Shown: positions 9,780 through 18,165 of the stretch, in pieces
Layout: each line of letters starts with the position of its first letter
How positions within the stretch are numbered: position 1 is the stretch's first letter
Source of the DNA: Pseudomonadota bacterium
GTDB lineage: Bacteria > Pseudomonadota > Gammaproteobacteria > Burkholderiales > Nitrosomonadaceae
Reading direction: 5' to 3'
NCBI GenBank assembly: GCA_018241205.1
Contig: JAFEEI010000004.1
Span: 29,312 to 67,735 of the forward strand
DNA: 38,424 nt
Made by a program: the position numbers and the translations under genes
Notes under the pieces: generated by a model
The model's database searches: none
What the model was told of the DNA's origin: nothing
Seen by the model: the letters and a program-made list of their open reading frames with translations, nothing else

Positions 9780-10700
9780 TTAAACTAAGGTAAGCCAATC
9801 AGCGTGATTTTGGGCTCGACCTTTGACGCAATCAAAGAAACGGGTTTGTATTTGCGTGGTAATGGGGCCGCGTTTGCCCGGCCCGATGATGCGGTTATCC
9901 AATTCACGGATCGGCGTTACTTCGGCGGCGGTGCCGGTGAAAAATGCTTCGTCGGCGCAATAAATCTCATCGCGCGTGATGCGTTTTTCGATTACCGGAA
10001 TACCGAGTTCCCCGGCAATTTCGATGATCGATGCGCGCGTAATGCCTTCCAGGCAGGACGTTAAATCCGGTGTGTACAGTTTGCCTTGCTTAACGATGAA
10101 TATATTTTCCCCGGAACCTTCGGCCACATAACCTTCGACATCCAGTAATAAAGCTTCATCGTAGCCGTTCAACGCCACTTCCTGGTTGGCCAGAATCGAA
10201 TTGGCGTACGTCGTGACCGATTTGGCGCGGCACATATTGATGTTGACATGGTGCCGGGTGAAAGATGAGGTTTTAACGCGGATGCCGTTTTCCAGCGCTT
10301 CCGGTCCTAAATACGTCCCCCACGACCAGGCGGCAATGGCGACATGCACCGATAACGTCCGAGCGGACAGTCCCATCGCTTCGGCACCATAAAAGGCAAT
10401 CGGACGGATATACGCGGACGACAGTTTGTTCTGTTTGACGACATCGCACTGCGCTTGCATGATCGTGGCCTTGTCGTACGGCATTTTCATCATGAAAATA
10501 TGCGCGGAATTGAACAAGCGGTCGGTATGTTCCTGTAAGCGGAAAATCGCCGCACCCTGCGCGGTTTCATAGGCGCGCAATCCTTCAAAAACACCCAAGC
10601 CGTAATGCAGGGTATGGGTTAACACATGTGTATTGGCATCCCGCCAGGGGACCATTTTCCCGTCATACCAGATTACACCGTCGCGGTCAGCCATTGACAT
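9780..10700 (-). CDS. ilvE: Branched-chain amino acid aminotransferase
   Basis: A 306-residue fold-type IV PLP enzyme that transaminates the 2-oxo acids of valine, leucine and isoleucine. The PLP-binding lysine is K160 in CRAKSVTTYANS. Other family marks are HTLHYGLGVFEGLRAYE near the N-terminus, the segment DVEGYVAEGSGENIF that contacts the cofactor, and the phosphate-binding TGTAAEVTPI near the C-terminus. A good ribosome-binding site (GGGAGTT) lies upstream of the ATG. Its downstream partner is the small zinc-finger gene. Length and motifs are normal for the bacterial enzyme. Confidence 0.97.
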   Translation of the reverse strand: MSMADRDGVIWYDGKMVPWRDANTHVLTHTLHYGLGVFEGLRAYETAQGAAIFRLQEHTDRLFNSAHIFMMKMPYDKATIMQAQCDVVKQNKLSSAYIRPIAFYGAEAMGLSARTLSVHVAIAAWSWGTYLGPEALENGIRVKTSSFTRHHVNINMCRAKSVTTYANSILANQEVALNGYDEALLLDVEGYVAEGSGENIFIVKQGKLYTPDLTSCLEGITRASIIEIAGELGIPVIEKRITRDEIYCADEAFFTGTAAEVTPIRELDNRIIGPGKRGPITTQIQTRFFDCVKGRAQNHADWLTLV

Positions 10701-10817
10701 TCAGGAACTCCCGATAAAAATTTCTAAAAGTCGCATATTCTAACGTATTTTTACCGCAGCGATGAAATACAGCAGCATAAATGGAGTTCTTTCACGGTAC
10801 GCGAATTGCCATCCAAA

Positions 10818-11637
10818 TTACCGCCGGTGCATTTGCTCGAAATACGTTTCGAATTGCGGCCGGACATTGCGGGGATTTTGCACAACAGCATGAATCAGTT
10901 GAAAAAGTGGATAATTCCGGGTGTTGAACAATTGATATTGATGGATCATTTTTAAAGTGTGCGGTCCCTCGCCGGAAATATCGCCGGTTTTTTTTCGAGC
11001 CAATTTGCGGCCTAATTCATGATGGTGTGATTTCGCTGGTTGCCGTGGTGATCAGATCACCCAATCCCGCTAAATGATACGGGCTATCGGTTTTTCCGCC
11101 CATCGCTTGCACAATTGGGGTCAGTTCATGCAAAGCCGCGATGGCCAAAACCGCGCACGTTATCGCCAAACTGGAGTTCATCGGCCATGCCGAATGCCAT
11201 CGCATACACATTTTTTAAAATCACCGACCAGCTGATACCGGTGATATCCGAAGTGTACTCGATATGCAACCGGGTGTGGTTGAAGCAGGTTTGCATGACA
11301 TGAGAGACGGCCGAATCGCGGTTACCCAGTTGCGTAAACGCATGCCGTCCGACGCGGATTTCCTCGGAAATCATCGAGTCCTTTGGCGATACTGACGCAC
11401 ACGCAAGTCTTTTTCAGTAGTGGTGCAATGATTGAACGACTTCGCGGTGCGGATTAACCGGTAGGCAAAATAACACGACGTCGGTATGCGCTGCGCCATC
11501 CTCCAAAGCGGCACAGGGAATAGTCGTTTTGAGGAAATTTTTCCAGATACTTAGCTTGTACTGATTCTCAAGTAATATTTCATTGCATGACCCATTTCGC
11601 CATGACCTAGAATGGGAATTTGTAAAAGTAAAGTCAT
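10818..11637 (-). pseudogene. gpsA: Degraded NAD(P)H-dependent glycerol-3-phosphate dehydrogenase-like gene
   Basis: Fragments of one GpsA-type protein occur in order on the minus strand but in different frames. From the ATG at 11637 the start of a Rossmann fold can be read (ILGHGEMGHAMKYYL), followed by an in-frame stop. In shifted frames come a segment like VSIAKGLDD (about 11370-11400), then MISEEIRVGRHAF and GISWSVILKNVYAMAFGMAD (11374-11160), then MGGKTDSPYHLAGLGDLITT (about 11040-11100), and finally a C-terminal piece with GDISGEGPHTL ending at 10818. These match the family's NAD-binding, catalytic-Lys (K in LKNVYA) and GLGDL segments. The remnant is about 820 bases against roughly 1 kb for an intact gene, so it has both frameshifts and small deletions. 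It cannot encode a working enzyme. Confidence 0.85.
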
Positions 11638-11832
11638 GATCAAAATTTATGTGAAAGATTCATACACTGATGATACCGCTTCCGGATGCGGCAATTTGCC
11701 ATATTGCAAAAGAAAGTATTATTAACGAAAATCGGGCGGAAGAGCAGGTGAGTATTTTGGAATTGATTTTGTTTGAAGGTTATATTTTGTAATCAGACGC
11801 AATCCAAGTCATTTCTGCGGATTGCATATTGA

Positions 11833-12735
11833 ATGACTCGATGTGCGAACAACAAAAACTTCGATATGGTGCTAACAACTCAACAACAAACTTCTATTCT
11901 GCAACTCATACTGGCGTTGTTCAATACCGCGCCAGGCGCAGCGAATCTGACAATACTTGGTTCGCAATTGCAGAATGGACAATCATTGAGCAATCTGGCG
12001 CAATCTTTGGTGCAAAGCGCTTTATTCTTTGGCAAACATTATCCTGATGAATTAAGCCACGCTGAATTTGCCGTTTCTTTTATCGACGATTTGGCCGGTA
12101 ACCGGGCATCGGAATGCAATAAAAATCTGGTGATTGATTTTGTTTTGCATCGGCAGACCACCGGTGCTGCACGCAGTGAAATAATTGCGGAAGTAATAGG
12201 TGCTTTGTCATCAGTTCCATTTTCGGATCCCGCTTGGGGAAATACTTCGCTGCATTTTAATAATTACAATGCGGCAAGAGTCGTGGATCGTTTGCTTGAT
12301 AATACATTTTCATCGACAAATAAATCGGTGGTGGTGGATCATATGCTCACGCAGATATCTGCCGGTAAAACCCTGGGCGATATGATAGTGTGGATTGTCG
12401 ATACGGTGGCTAATGTGGATTCCGGCAATGTGGTCTGGGGAAATGCAGCTAAGCTGCTAAACAATCGCACTGAGGTTGCGAAATATTATTCGATTGATCG
12501 AGCAGGTTTCGCGGTCGATCGCGAAGCTCTGCAACAAATTCTGGCAAAAGTGACTATTGATGCACACTCGATTGTAACCGCCAAAGTTGCAATCGATCAT
12601 TTACTCAGTCATGGTAGCGGTTTATCCATTTACCAAAGCGAAGATGTCCGATTGGATGAGGTATTGAGAATCCAAAAAAGAGACATGCCATCAATGCCTA
12701 AGGGAAAAACAAAGGTGGTCGAGCTTGTAATTTGA
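11833..12735 (+). CDS. Hypothetical protein resembling S-layer/RTX N-terminal regions
   Basis: A 300-residue protein of unknown function. It is rich in A, N, S and V, acidic to neutral, with no signal peptide or membrane segment. It carries a loose internal repeat: a WGN motif (PAWGNTSLHFNN near residue 133 and NVVWGNAAKLLNN near 200), each followed by a hydrophobic A..V helix. This pattern, together with the opening LTTQQQTSILQLILALFNTAPG, reminds me of the N-terminal regions of S-layer and RTX-type proteins exported by type I secretion and annotated near DUF4214. The glycine-rich calcium-binding nonapeptides of such proteins are absent, so this could be a truncated or stand-alone version. 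Neither ATG (11833, or 11866 giving MVLTTQQ) has a clear ribosome-binding site. It sits in AT-richer DNA between a pseudogene and an unrelated operon. Confidence 0.6.
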   Translation: MTRCANNKNFDMVLTTQQQTSILQLILALFNTAPGAANLTILGSQLQNGQSLSNLAQSLVQSALFFGKHYPDELSHAEFAVSFIDDLAGNRASECNKNLVIDFVLHRQTTGAARSEIIAEVIGALSSVPFSDPAWGNTSLHFNNYNAARVVDRLLDNTFSSTNKSVVVDHMLTQISAGKTLGDMIVWIVDTVANVDSGNVVWGNAAKLLNNRTEVAKYYSIDRAGFAVDREALQQILAKVTIDAHSIVTAKVAIDHLLSHGSGLSIYQSEDVRLDEVLRIQKRDMPSMPKGKTKVVELVI

Positions 12736-12896
12736 CCGCATGATGAATTTGCTTTTTTCGGCTTAAATTCGAATCACCCAGAAGCTTTTTAATTTTTCCA
12801 CGAAGAAAAAAATTTTTTCATTCTATTTTTGGTACTATTTGTAAACAGCATTCAGCTTAAAAAGTTTCTGATCTGTTGTTGAAAGGTAAATAGTCC

Positions 12897-14135
12897 ATGC
12901 CCCGTATTGAGGCCGTATTTCAAAATTCGCAAGGCCAGTCCTTATCCGGTTTGTTGGAAATTCCATCCGGCGCGATCAAATCGTATGCGCTGTTCGCGCA
13001 TTGCTTCACTTGTTCCAAAGACAATCCCGCGGCCGCAAGGATTGCGCTGGCTTTGGCGGATCGCGGCATCGCGGTATTGCGTTTCGACTTTACCGGCCTC
13101 GGCAGTAGCCAAGGGGATTTTTCCGATACCAATTTCTCCTCCAATTTGCAGGATTTATTAGCCGCAGCGCGTTATCTGGAGCAACACTATGCTGCACCGA
13201 AGTTGTTGATCGGGCACAGCCTGGGCGGCGCGGCTGTGCTGGCGGCAGCGCAAGATCTACCTTCGGTCAAAGCGGTAACCACCATCGGCGCACCGGCGAC
13301 GGCTGCTCATGTCAAGCATTTGTTCGCCGACTCTTACCGGAAGTTGCAAAATGAGGAGTCGGTGCAAGTCGAATTGGCGGGAAGAAGTTTTAAGATACGG
13401 CGCCAATTCATCGACGACCTCGAGCAATATAATTCAGTAGCGCATATCGGTGCGCTAAGAAAAGCATTATTGATATTTCATTCACCGCTGGATGAAATCG
13501 TTTCGATCGACGAAGCGGGACGAATTTTTACCGCAGCCAAGCACCCAAAAAGCTTTGTGTCGCTTGATCATGCCGATCATCTGCTGTCCAATCCACACGA
13601 TTCGCGTTATGTCGCCGAAGTTTTGTCGGCTTGGGCAAGCCGTTATCTGGAAGTGGAGCAGGCGCCGGCTAAAGCGGCAGATGAACAACAATCGCCGATT
13701 GGACCAGGATATGTGATCGTGCACGAATACGATAAAAAATTCACGCGCGAGGTTCTGACGCCGCATCACCGGCTGATCAGCGATGAGCCCATCGCACTCG
13801 GTGGCGCGGATCTTGGGCTTAATCCGTATGAATTACTGCTCGCCGCATTGGGTTGCTGCACATCGATGACGTTACGCATGTACGCCAATCACAAACAAAT
13901 CGATTTGCAGGATATTCGTGTCGAGTTGCATCACGACAGGATTCATGCCGACGATTGCGCCGGTTGTGAGCAGCAGAAAACAATGATCGATGTCATTACG
14001 CGCAAGATTCAGTTGAGCGGCAATTTGAGCGAGCAGCAACGAGCCCGGTTGCTGGAAATCGCCAATCAATGCCCGGTGCATAAAACGCTGCAGAGCAAAA
14101 TCAAGATAGAAACTAATCTCGTGGATACATTCTGA
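12897..14135 (+). CDS. Bifunctional alpha/beta hydrolase / OsmC-family protein
   Basis: A 412-residue fusion of two enzymes. Residues about 1-250 are an alpha/beta hydrolase with the nucleophile elbow GHSLGG (S108), an Asp in HSPLDEIV and a His in DHADHLL as the likely triad. Residues about 270-412 are an OsmC/Ohr-like domain with a cysteine in LAALGCCTSMTLRMYA and a second in NQCPVHKTL, the usual pair for thiol-dependent peroxide reduction. This fusion is known in proteobacteria, but its substrate is not; removal of organic peroxides or acyl groups is a reasonable guess. A ribosome-binding site (GAAAGG) precedes the ATG. The S4-domain gene begins 1 base after the stop, so the two are one operon. 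Confidence 0.9.
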   Translation: MPRIEAVFQNSQGQSLSGLLEIPSGAIKSYALFAHCFTCSKDNPAAARIALALADRGIAVLRFDFTGLGSSQGDFSDTNFSSNLQDLLAAARYLEQHYAAPKLLIGHSLGGAAVLAAAQDLPSVKAVTTIGAPATAAHVKHLFADSYRKLQNEESVQVELAGRSFKIRRQFIDDLEQYNSVAHIGALRKALLIFHSPLDEIVSIDEAGRIFTAAKHPKSFVSLDHADHLLSNPHDSRYVAEVLSAWASRYLEVEQAPAKAADEQQSPIGPGYVIVHEYDKKFTREVLTPHHRLISDEPIALGGADLGLNPYELLLAALGCCTSMTLRMYANHKQIDLQDIRVELHHDRIHADDCAGCEQQKTMIDVITRKIQLSGNLSEQQRARLLEIANQCPVHKTLQSKIKIETNLVDTF

Positions 14136-14136
14136 A

Positions 14137-14547
14137 ATGCAACCGGATGATGCGATAGAAAAATTCCGCGTAGACAAATGGCTGTTTGCGGCACGTTTTT
14201 TTAAAACACGCTCGTTGGCAGCCGAAGCGATTGAGCGCGGCCGGGTAACTGTGAATGATCAACGGGTAAAACCGGCCAAAGTGCTTACTGTCGGGGATAG
14301 ATTAACTATTCGTATTAATAATTATCAGTATGATATTGAAGTATTGGGGTTATCCAATAAAAGAGGATCTGCGCCGGTGGCTCAGCAGCTATACCGAGAA
14401 ACCGACGAAAGCCGGGAGAAGCGGGAGTTGCTGGCAGCCCGCTTAAAAGCGCAACCGCAACCGCAACCGTTTTACACCAAAGGGCGGCCCACCAAGCGCG
14501 ATCGTCGAGAGATCGAGCGTTTCGTTTCCAATCACGACGACTATTAA
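14137..14547 (+). CDS. hslR: S4-domain RNA-binding protein, Hsp15/HslR type
   Basis: A 136-residue basic protein with an N-terminal S4 RNA-binding domain (RVDKWLFAARFFKTRSLAAEAIERG, here given in part: VDKWLFAARFFKTR, then GRVTVNDQRVKP). In E. coli, Hsp15 recognises 50S subunits that carry stalled peptidyl-tRNA and helps recycle them. The C-terminus is charged and proline/glutamine-rich (AQPQPQPQPF) and ends in KGRPTKRDRREIERF, which fits the family. The start lies 1 base after the hydrolase/OsmC stop. The symbol is assigned by family resemblance. Confidence 0.85.
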   Translation: MQPDDAIEKFRVDKWLFAARFFKTRSLAAEAIERGRVTVNDQRVKPAKVLTVGDRLTIRINNYQYDIEVLGLSNKRGSAPVAQQLYRETDESREKRELLAARLKAQPQPQPFYTKGRPTKRDRREIERFVSNHDDY

Positions 14548-14562
14548 AATCCGGAAAAAATC

Positions 14563-15348
14563 ATGAGCAATGACACTTTCAATTTAAATAAAGAGCAATT
14601 GATCAAGCAATCCTTGGTGCAGATGGATCAACACCTGCAAGGCGCTGATTATACGCAAGCGCAGAAGCTGGCGCTCACTTGCCGGATTTTGTTCGATAAT
14701 GGGCACGATTCCGGATTGGCGGGACAAATCACCGCGCGCGGCGAACAACCGGGTACTTATTTGACGCAGCGCCTGGGCTTCGGGTTTGACGAAATTTGCG
14801 CGAGCAATCTGCTGCTTGTCAACGAAGATCTGGAAGTTTTGCAAGGCGACGGCATGGCCAATCCGGCCAATCGTTTTCATTCCTGGTTATACCGCGCGCG
14901 GCCCGATGTGCAGTGCATTATCCATACGCATGCCGTGCATACCGCCGCACTCAGCATGCTGGAAGTGCCGCTGGAAATTTCCCATATGGACAACTGCGTG
15001 CTCTACGACGATGTCGCTTTTCTGCCGAAATGGCCCGGCGTGCCGGTCGGCAACGAAGAAGGCGAATTGATTTCCCAAGCCATCGGCGACAAGCATGCTT
15101 TATTGCTGGCGCATCACGGCTTATTGATCGCCAGCTCGAGCATCGAAAAAGGGTGCATTTTAGCGCTCGCCTTTGAACGCGCGGCGCGCATGCAGTTGCT
15201 GGCGGCTTCCGCCGGAACGATCCAGCCGATTGACTCCGCTTTGGGACGGGAAGCGCATGACTGGATTTTGCGTGGACAGCGCAACGCCGTGACTTTTGCT
15301 TACTATGCGCGGCGTACCTTGAAGAAAAATGCGGACTGCTTGCAATAG
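14563..15348 (+). CDS. Class II aldolase/adducin family protein
   Basis: A 261-residue protein with the class II aldolase/adducin fold. Zinc-ligand histidines are visible in IIHTHAVHTAAL and LAHHGLLIAS, the arrangement used by L-fuculose-phosphate aldolase and L-ribulose-5-phosphate epimerase. The region HDSGLAGQITARGEQPGTYLTQRLG replaces the phosphate-binding loop of the sugar-phosphate enzymes (given here only as a location, about residues 46-70), so the substrate may not be a sugar phosphate. Many members of this type are annotated only by fold. It follows the S4 gene by 15 bases and probably ends that operon. The next gene has a 229-base leader. Confidence 0.85.
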   Translation: MSNDTFNLNKEQLIKQSLVQMDQHLQGADYTQAQKLALTCRILFDNGHDSGLAGQITARGEQPGTYLTQRLGFGFDEICASNLLLVNEDLEVLQGDGMANPANRFHSWLYRARPDVQCIIHTHAVHTAALSMLEVPLEISHMDNCVLYDDVAFLPKWPGVPVGNEEGELISQAIGDKHALLLAHHGLLIASSSIEKGCILALAFERAARMQLLAASAGTIQPIDSALGREAHDWILRGQRNAVTFAYYARRTLKKNADCLQ

Positions 15349-15406
15349 ATTTTGTGTTATTGATATTTAGCTGAACTTTGGCATTAGGGTGACTGAGATA
15401 TCCCTA

Positions 15407-15432
15407 TAAAAACCTTGCAATCTAACCGTTAA
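15407..15432 (+). promoter_or_regulatory. Possible sigma-28 (FliA) promoter upstream of the HD-GYP gene
   Basis: TAAAAACC, 10 bases, then ACCGTTAA. The sigma-28 consensus is TAAAGTTT-N11-GCCGATAA. The TAAA core and CCG-TAA match, but the rest of the -35 half is poor and the spacer is one base short. It lies about 145 bases before the HD-GYP start. Chance occurrence is a real possibility in this AT-rich gap. Confidence 0.25.
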
Positions 15433-15577
15433 CTTTCCAATTGAACGTGCACAATGCACAAATCCTTTTTCGTTGAATTTTGAATCAGAAATCGAGAAAC
15501 TGGTCTATCATTCTGACTGGAAGGCTTTGATTCTTATTGGTATCAAGCAATTTCTCTATTTTTTATATTGAATTTTT

Positions 15578-16789
15578 ATGATAAAAAAAGTGCAAGCAAG
15601 CGATGTGCGGTTAGGAATGTATATTCATACAATCCGCGGTAACTGGCTGGAACATCCATTCTGGAAGAAATCATTCAAATTGGAGCAGCAAGAAGATTTG
15701 GATACGCTTGTAAGTTGCAATCTGGACGAAATATGGATCGATACCAGTAAAGGGCTCGACGTTGCCGGCGATGAAGAAATGCCTATGGAAAATCCTCAAT
15801 CTGCAAAGCCGGTTAATACTGTCAGTGTGGCTCCACCGGTCAAGAAACCCGTGATGAGGGTTTCGGTTGAAGAGGAATTGGATACTGCAAAAAAAATCCA
15901 GAATAAAGCCAAAGAAGCAGTGACCTCGATGTTCAATGATGTGCGTATGGGAAAAGCGCTGGAAATCGAAGGGGCCGAATCATTGGTTGAAGAGATCAAT
16001 CAATCGATGGAACGAAATCCGAATGCGTTGTTGACGTTGACTCGATTGAGGAGTGTCAATGAATACACGTATATGCACTCGGTTGCGGTTTGCATGTTGA
16101 TGGTTGCGCTGGGAAAGCGGCTGGGATTGGATGAAGCGCAAGTTAGACAGGCGGGCACGGCTGGGTTGTTGCACGACATCGGAAAAATGGTGATACCGAA
16201 CGAGGTCCTGAACAAACCGGGCAAATTGACGGACGAAGAATTTGTCATCATGAAAAGCCACCCAGAGCGTGGCTGGGAAATTCTGAAATCCTGTTATCAA
16301 GCGCATGAAACATCTCTGGATGTGTGTTTGCACCATCATGAGCGGGTCGATGGAAAAGGTTATCCGAAAAAAATATCCGGCGAAGCGCTAACGCTGTTTG
16401 CCCGCATGGGGGCGGTTTGCGATGTATACGATGCTATCTCGTCGGATCGCTGTTACAAAGCAGCTTGGTCACCGGCGGAATCGATTCGCAAAATGGCTTC
16501 CTGGAAGGATGGGCATTTTGATGAAACCGTTTTTCAAGCTTTTGTGAAGACGATCGGAATTTATCCGAGCGGCACCTTGTTGAAACTTAAATCCGGACGG
16601 TTAGGTGTCGTGATGGAGCAATCCACCAAGAAATTAACCACACCTATAGTAAAAATTTTCTTTTCAACGCGCACGAATGCGCACATTCCAATCAAGATTC
16701 TGGATTTATCGAAGGGGGTCGATAGTATCGAAAAAATAGAAGATCCGGAGAAATGGGGTTTTGATATTAATAAAATACAAGGAATATAA
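15578..16789 (+). CDS. HD-GYP domain protein with DUF3391 (probable c-di-GMP phosphodiesterase)
   Basis: A 403-residue cytoplasmic protein. The N-terminal region (about 1-130) is a DUF3391 domain (VQASDVRLGMYIHTIRGNWLEHPFW, seen at residues 4-28). The HD-GYP domain spans about 145-320, with HD at H199/D200 (LLHDIGK), a downstream histidine in KSHPERGWEIL, the HHHERVDGKGYP segment with GYP at 261-263, and DVYDAISSDRCYK. HD-GYP proteins hydrolyse c-di-GMP to pGpG or GMP and so promote motility over surface growth. All metal-binding motifs appear intact, so activity is likely. There is no signal peptide, no receiver domain and no GGDEF partner nearby. It is monocistronic as far as can be seen. 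Confidence 0.93.
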   Translation: MIKKVQASDVRLGMYIHTIRGNWLEHPFWKKSFKLEQQEDLDTLVSCNLDEIWIDTSKGLDVAGDEEMPMENPQSAKPVNTVSVAPPVKKPVMRVSVEEELDTAKKIQNKAKEAVTSMFNDVRMGKALEIEGAESLVEEINQSMERNPNALLTLTRLRSVNEYTYMHSVAVCMLMVALGKRLGLDEAQVRQAGTAGLLHDIGKMVIPNEVLNKPGKLTDEEFVIMKSHPERGWEILKSCYQAHETSLDVCLHHHERVDGKGYPKKISGEALTLFARMGAVCDVYDAISSDRCYKAAWSPAESIRKMASWKDGHFDETVFQAFVKTIGIYPSGTLLKLKSGRLGVVMEQSTKKLTTPIVKIFFSTRTNAHIPIKILDLSKGVDSIEKIEDPEKWGFDINKIQGI

Positions 16790-16877
16790 AGGGGTCCATG
16801 ACCTTGATCAATAATGTGCAAGCGAAAATATTTATACTTCAAAAAATAAATTCGCATGACAAAGAGGATTGATAGCA

Positions 16878-18116
16878 ATGACCGGTAAATACCAAAAAAT
16901 GCGGAAACTGATTGCTGCTATTTCGTTTTTATTGATAACGGCGCCGGTTAATGCAATCGCCGATGCCGTGACTGAATGGAATGAACTGGCGGGCGATATT
17001 GTGGTGAATGCCAAGATCGGTCCGTTACCAGCCGAACGGGCGCTGGCGATTGTGCAAGCATCCGTATATGAAGCAGTTAATGCGATTACCCAACGCTATA
17101 CGGTTAAGGACACAAAACTGCAGGCTGCACCTGGCGCATCGGTCGATGCCGCGGTAGCCGCGGCGAATCGTGTGGCATTAACTCAACTGGTGCCATCGCA
17201 GCAATCGGCAATCGATCACGTTTACCAAGCCGCATTGGCCGTAATTGCTGGCGATGAGAGCAAAGTCAGTGGCATCGCCGTGGGTGAAAAAGCGGCGCAG
17301 GCAATCCTGGTGCTGCGGGCAGGCGACGGGGCTGCTGCCGGTGAATCTTACCGTCCTTACACCAAAGCGGGAGTTTACGTGCCAACGGTCATCCCCGAAG
17401 CGCCGCAGTGGATGCATCGTAAGCCTTGGTTGATGACGCATCCGTCGCAATTCCGCCCGGCACCGCCGCCTGAATTGGGCAGCGAATTATGGGCGCGCGA
17501 TTATAACGAAGTGAAGGCGCTCGGTAGTAAGAACAGCCGGGAAAGAAGCGCGGAGCAAACTGCGATCGCCCGCTTCTGGGAAGAAGTCATGCCGCCGATT
17601 TACCACGGTGTTGTGCGCTCGGTCGCGAATATGCCGGGCAGGGAAATTACGCAAAATGCACGCTTGTTCGCCGCTGTGACGCAAGCCTCGGATGATGGAC
17701 TGATTGCGGTGTTCGATGCGAAATATCATTACGGTTTCTGGCGGCCGGTGACGGCGATCCGCAACGGCGATATCGACGGTAACGATGCAACCGGGCGTGA
17801 TGCATCATGGCTGCCTTTTATTGATACGCCGATGCACCCGGAATATCCTTGCGCGCACTGCATCGTTTCCGCTGCTGTTGGTACGGTGTTGCAAATAGAG
17901 ATAGGTGATGGTCAAGTGCCGGTATTGACGACCGCCAGCGCTGCGGCGGGCGGTGTGGCACGCAGTTGGACGAAGCTGGACGATTTTATGCAAGAAGTTG
18001 CCAATGCGCGTATTTACGATGGTGTGCATTACCGTAATTCCGGCAAAGTGGGGTCCGAGATGGGTAAGAAAATTGCCAATCTGGCTGCTGAGAAATACTT
18101 ATTGAAAACAAAATAA
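16878..18116 (+). CDS. Secreted vanadium-dependent haloperoxidase / PAP2-like protein
   Basis: About 412 residues with a signal peptide (hydrophobic LIAAISFLLITAPVNAIADA). The ATG at 16878 is chosen because AGAGGA lies 9 bases upstream; a TTG at 16869 in the same frame lacks support. The protein has the three-part active site of the vanadium haloperoxidase/acid phosphatase superfamily: KYHYGFWRP (K-x6-RP), then PEYPCAHC in place of PSGH, then ARIYDGVHYRNSG in place of SR-x5-H-x3-D. The second and third motifs are altered (Ser to Cys/Ala, final Asp to Ser), so the usual oxidation of halides is uncertain and a phosphatase or a lost activity is possible. It follows the HD-GYP gene by about 88 bases and is convergent with trmB. 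Confidence 0.8.
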   Translation: MTGKYQKMRKLIAAISFLLITAPVNAIADAVTEWNELAGDIVVNAKIGPLPAERALAIVQASVYEAVNAITQRYTVKDTKLQAAPGASVDAAVAAANRVALTQLVPSQQSAIDHVYQAALAVIAGDESKVSGIAVGEKAAQAILVLRAGDGAAAGESYRPYTKAGVYVPTVIPEAPQWMHRKPWLMTHPSQFRPAPPPELGSELWARDYNEVKALGSKNSRERSAEQTAIARFWEEVMPPIYHGVVRSVANMPGREITQNARLFAAVTQASDDGLIAVFDAKYHYGFWRPVTAIRNGDIDGNDATGRDASWLPFIDTPMHPEYPCAHCIVSAAVGTVLQIEIGDGQVPVLTTASAAAGGVARSWTKLDDFMQEVANARIYDGVHYRNSGKVGSEMGKKIANLAAEKYLLKTK

Positions 18117-18125
18117 ACCGGGAAA

Positions 18126-18160
18126 ATCCAGTCGCGCGCGCGATTCCATTTTCACTGGAT
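18126..18160. terminator. Possible bidirectional terminator between the haloperoxidase-like gene and trmB
   Basis: ATCCAGT at 18126-18132 pairs with ACTGGAT at 18154-18160, with A-rich sequence on the outside of both arms. The position between convergent genes fits a shared terminator. The 21-base loop, which holds a CGCGCGCGCG run, and the short stem make it a weak candidate. Confidence 0.35.
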
Positions 18161-18165
18161 AAAAC

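Noticed and set aside
12785..12830. A/T-rich inverted repeat (AATTTTTCC / GAAAAAAATT) after the orphan protein as a terminator
   Set aside because: The stem is almost all A-T and would be weak; low-complexity sequence gives such pairings easily.
15447..15459. Short palindrome GTGCACAATGCAC upstream of the HD-GYP gene
   Set aside because: A 5-base inverted repeat is expected by chance in a gap of this size; no regulator gene is nearby.
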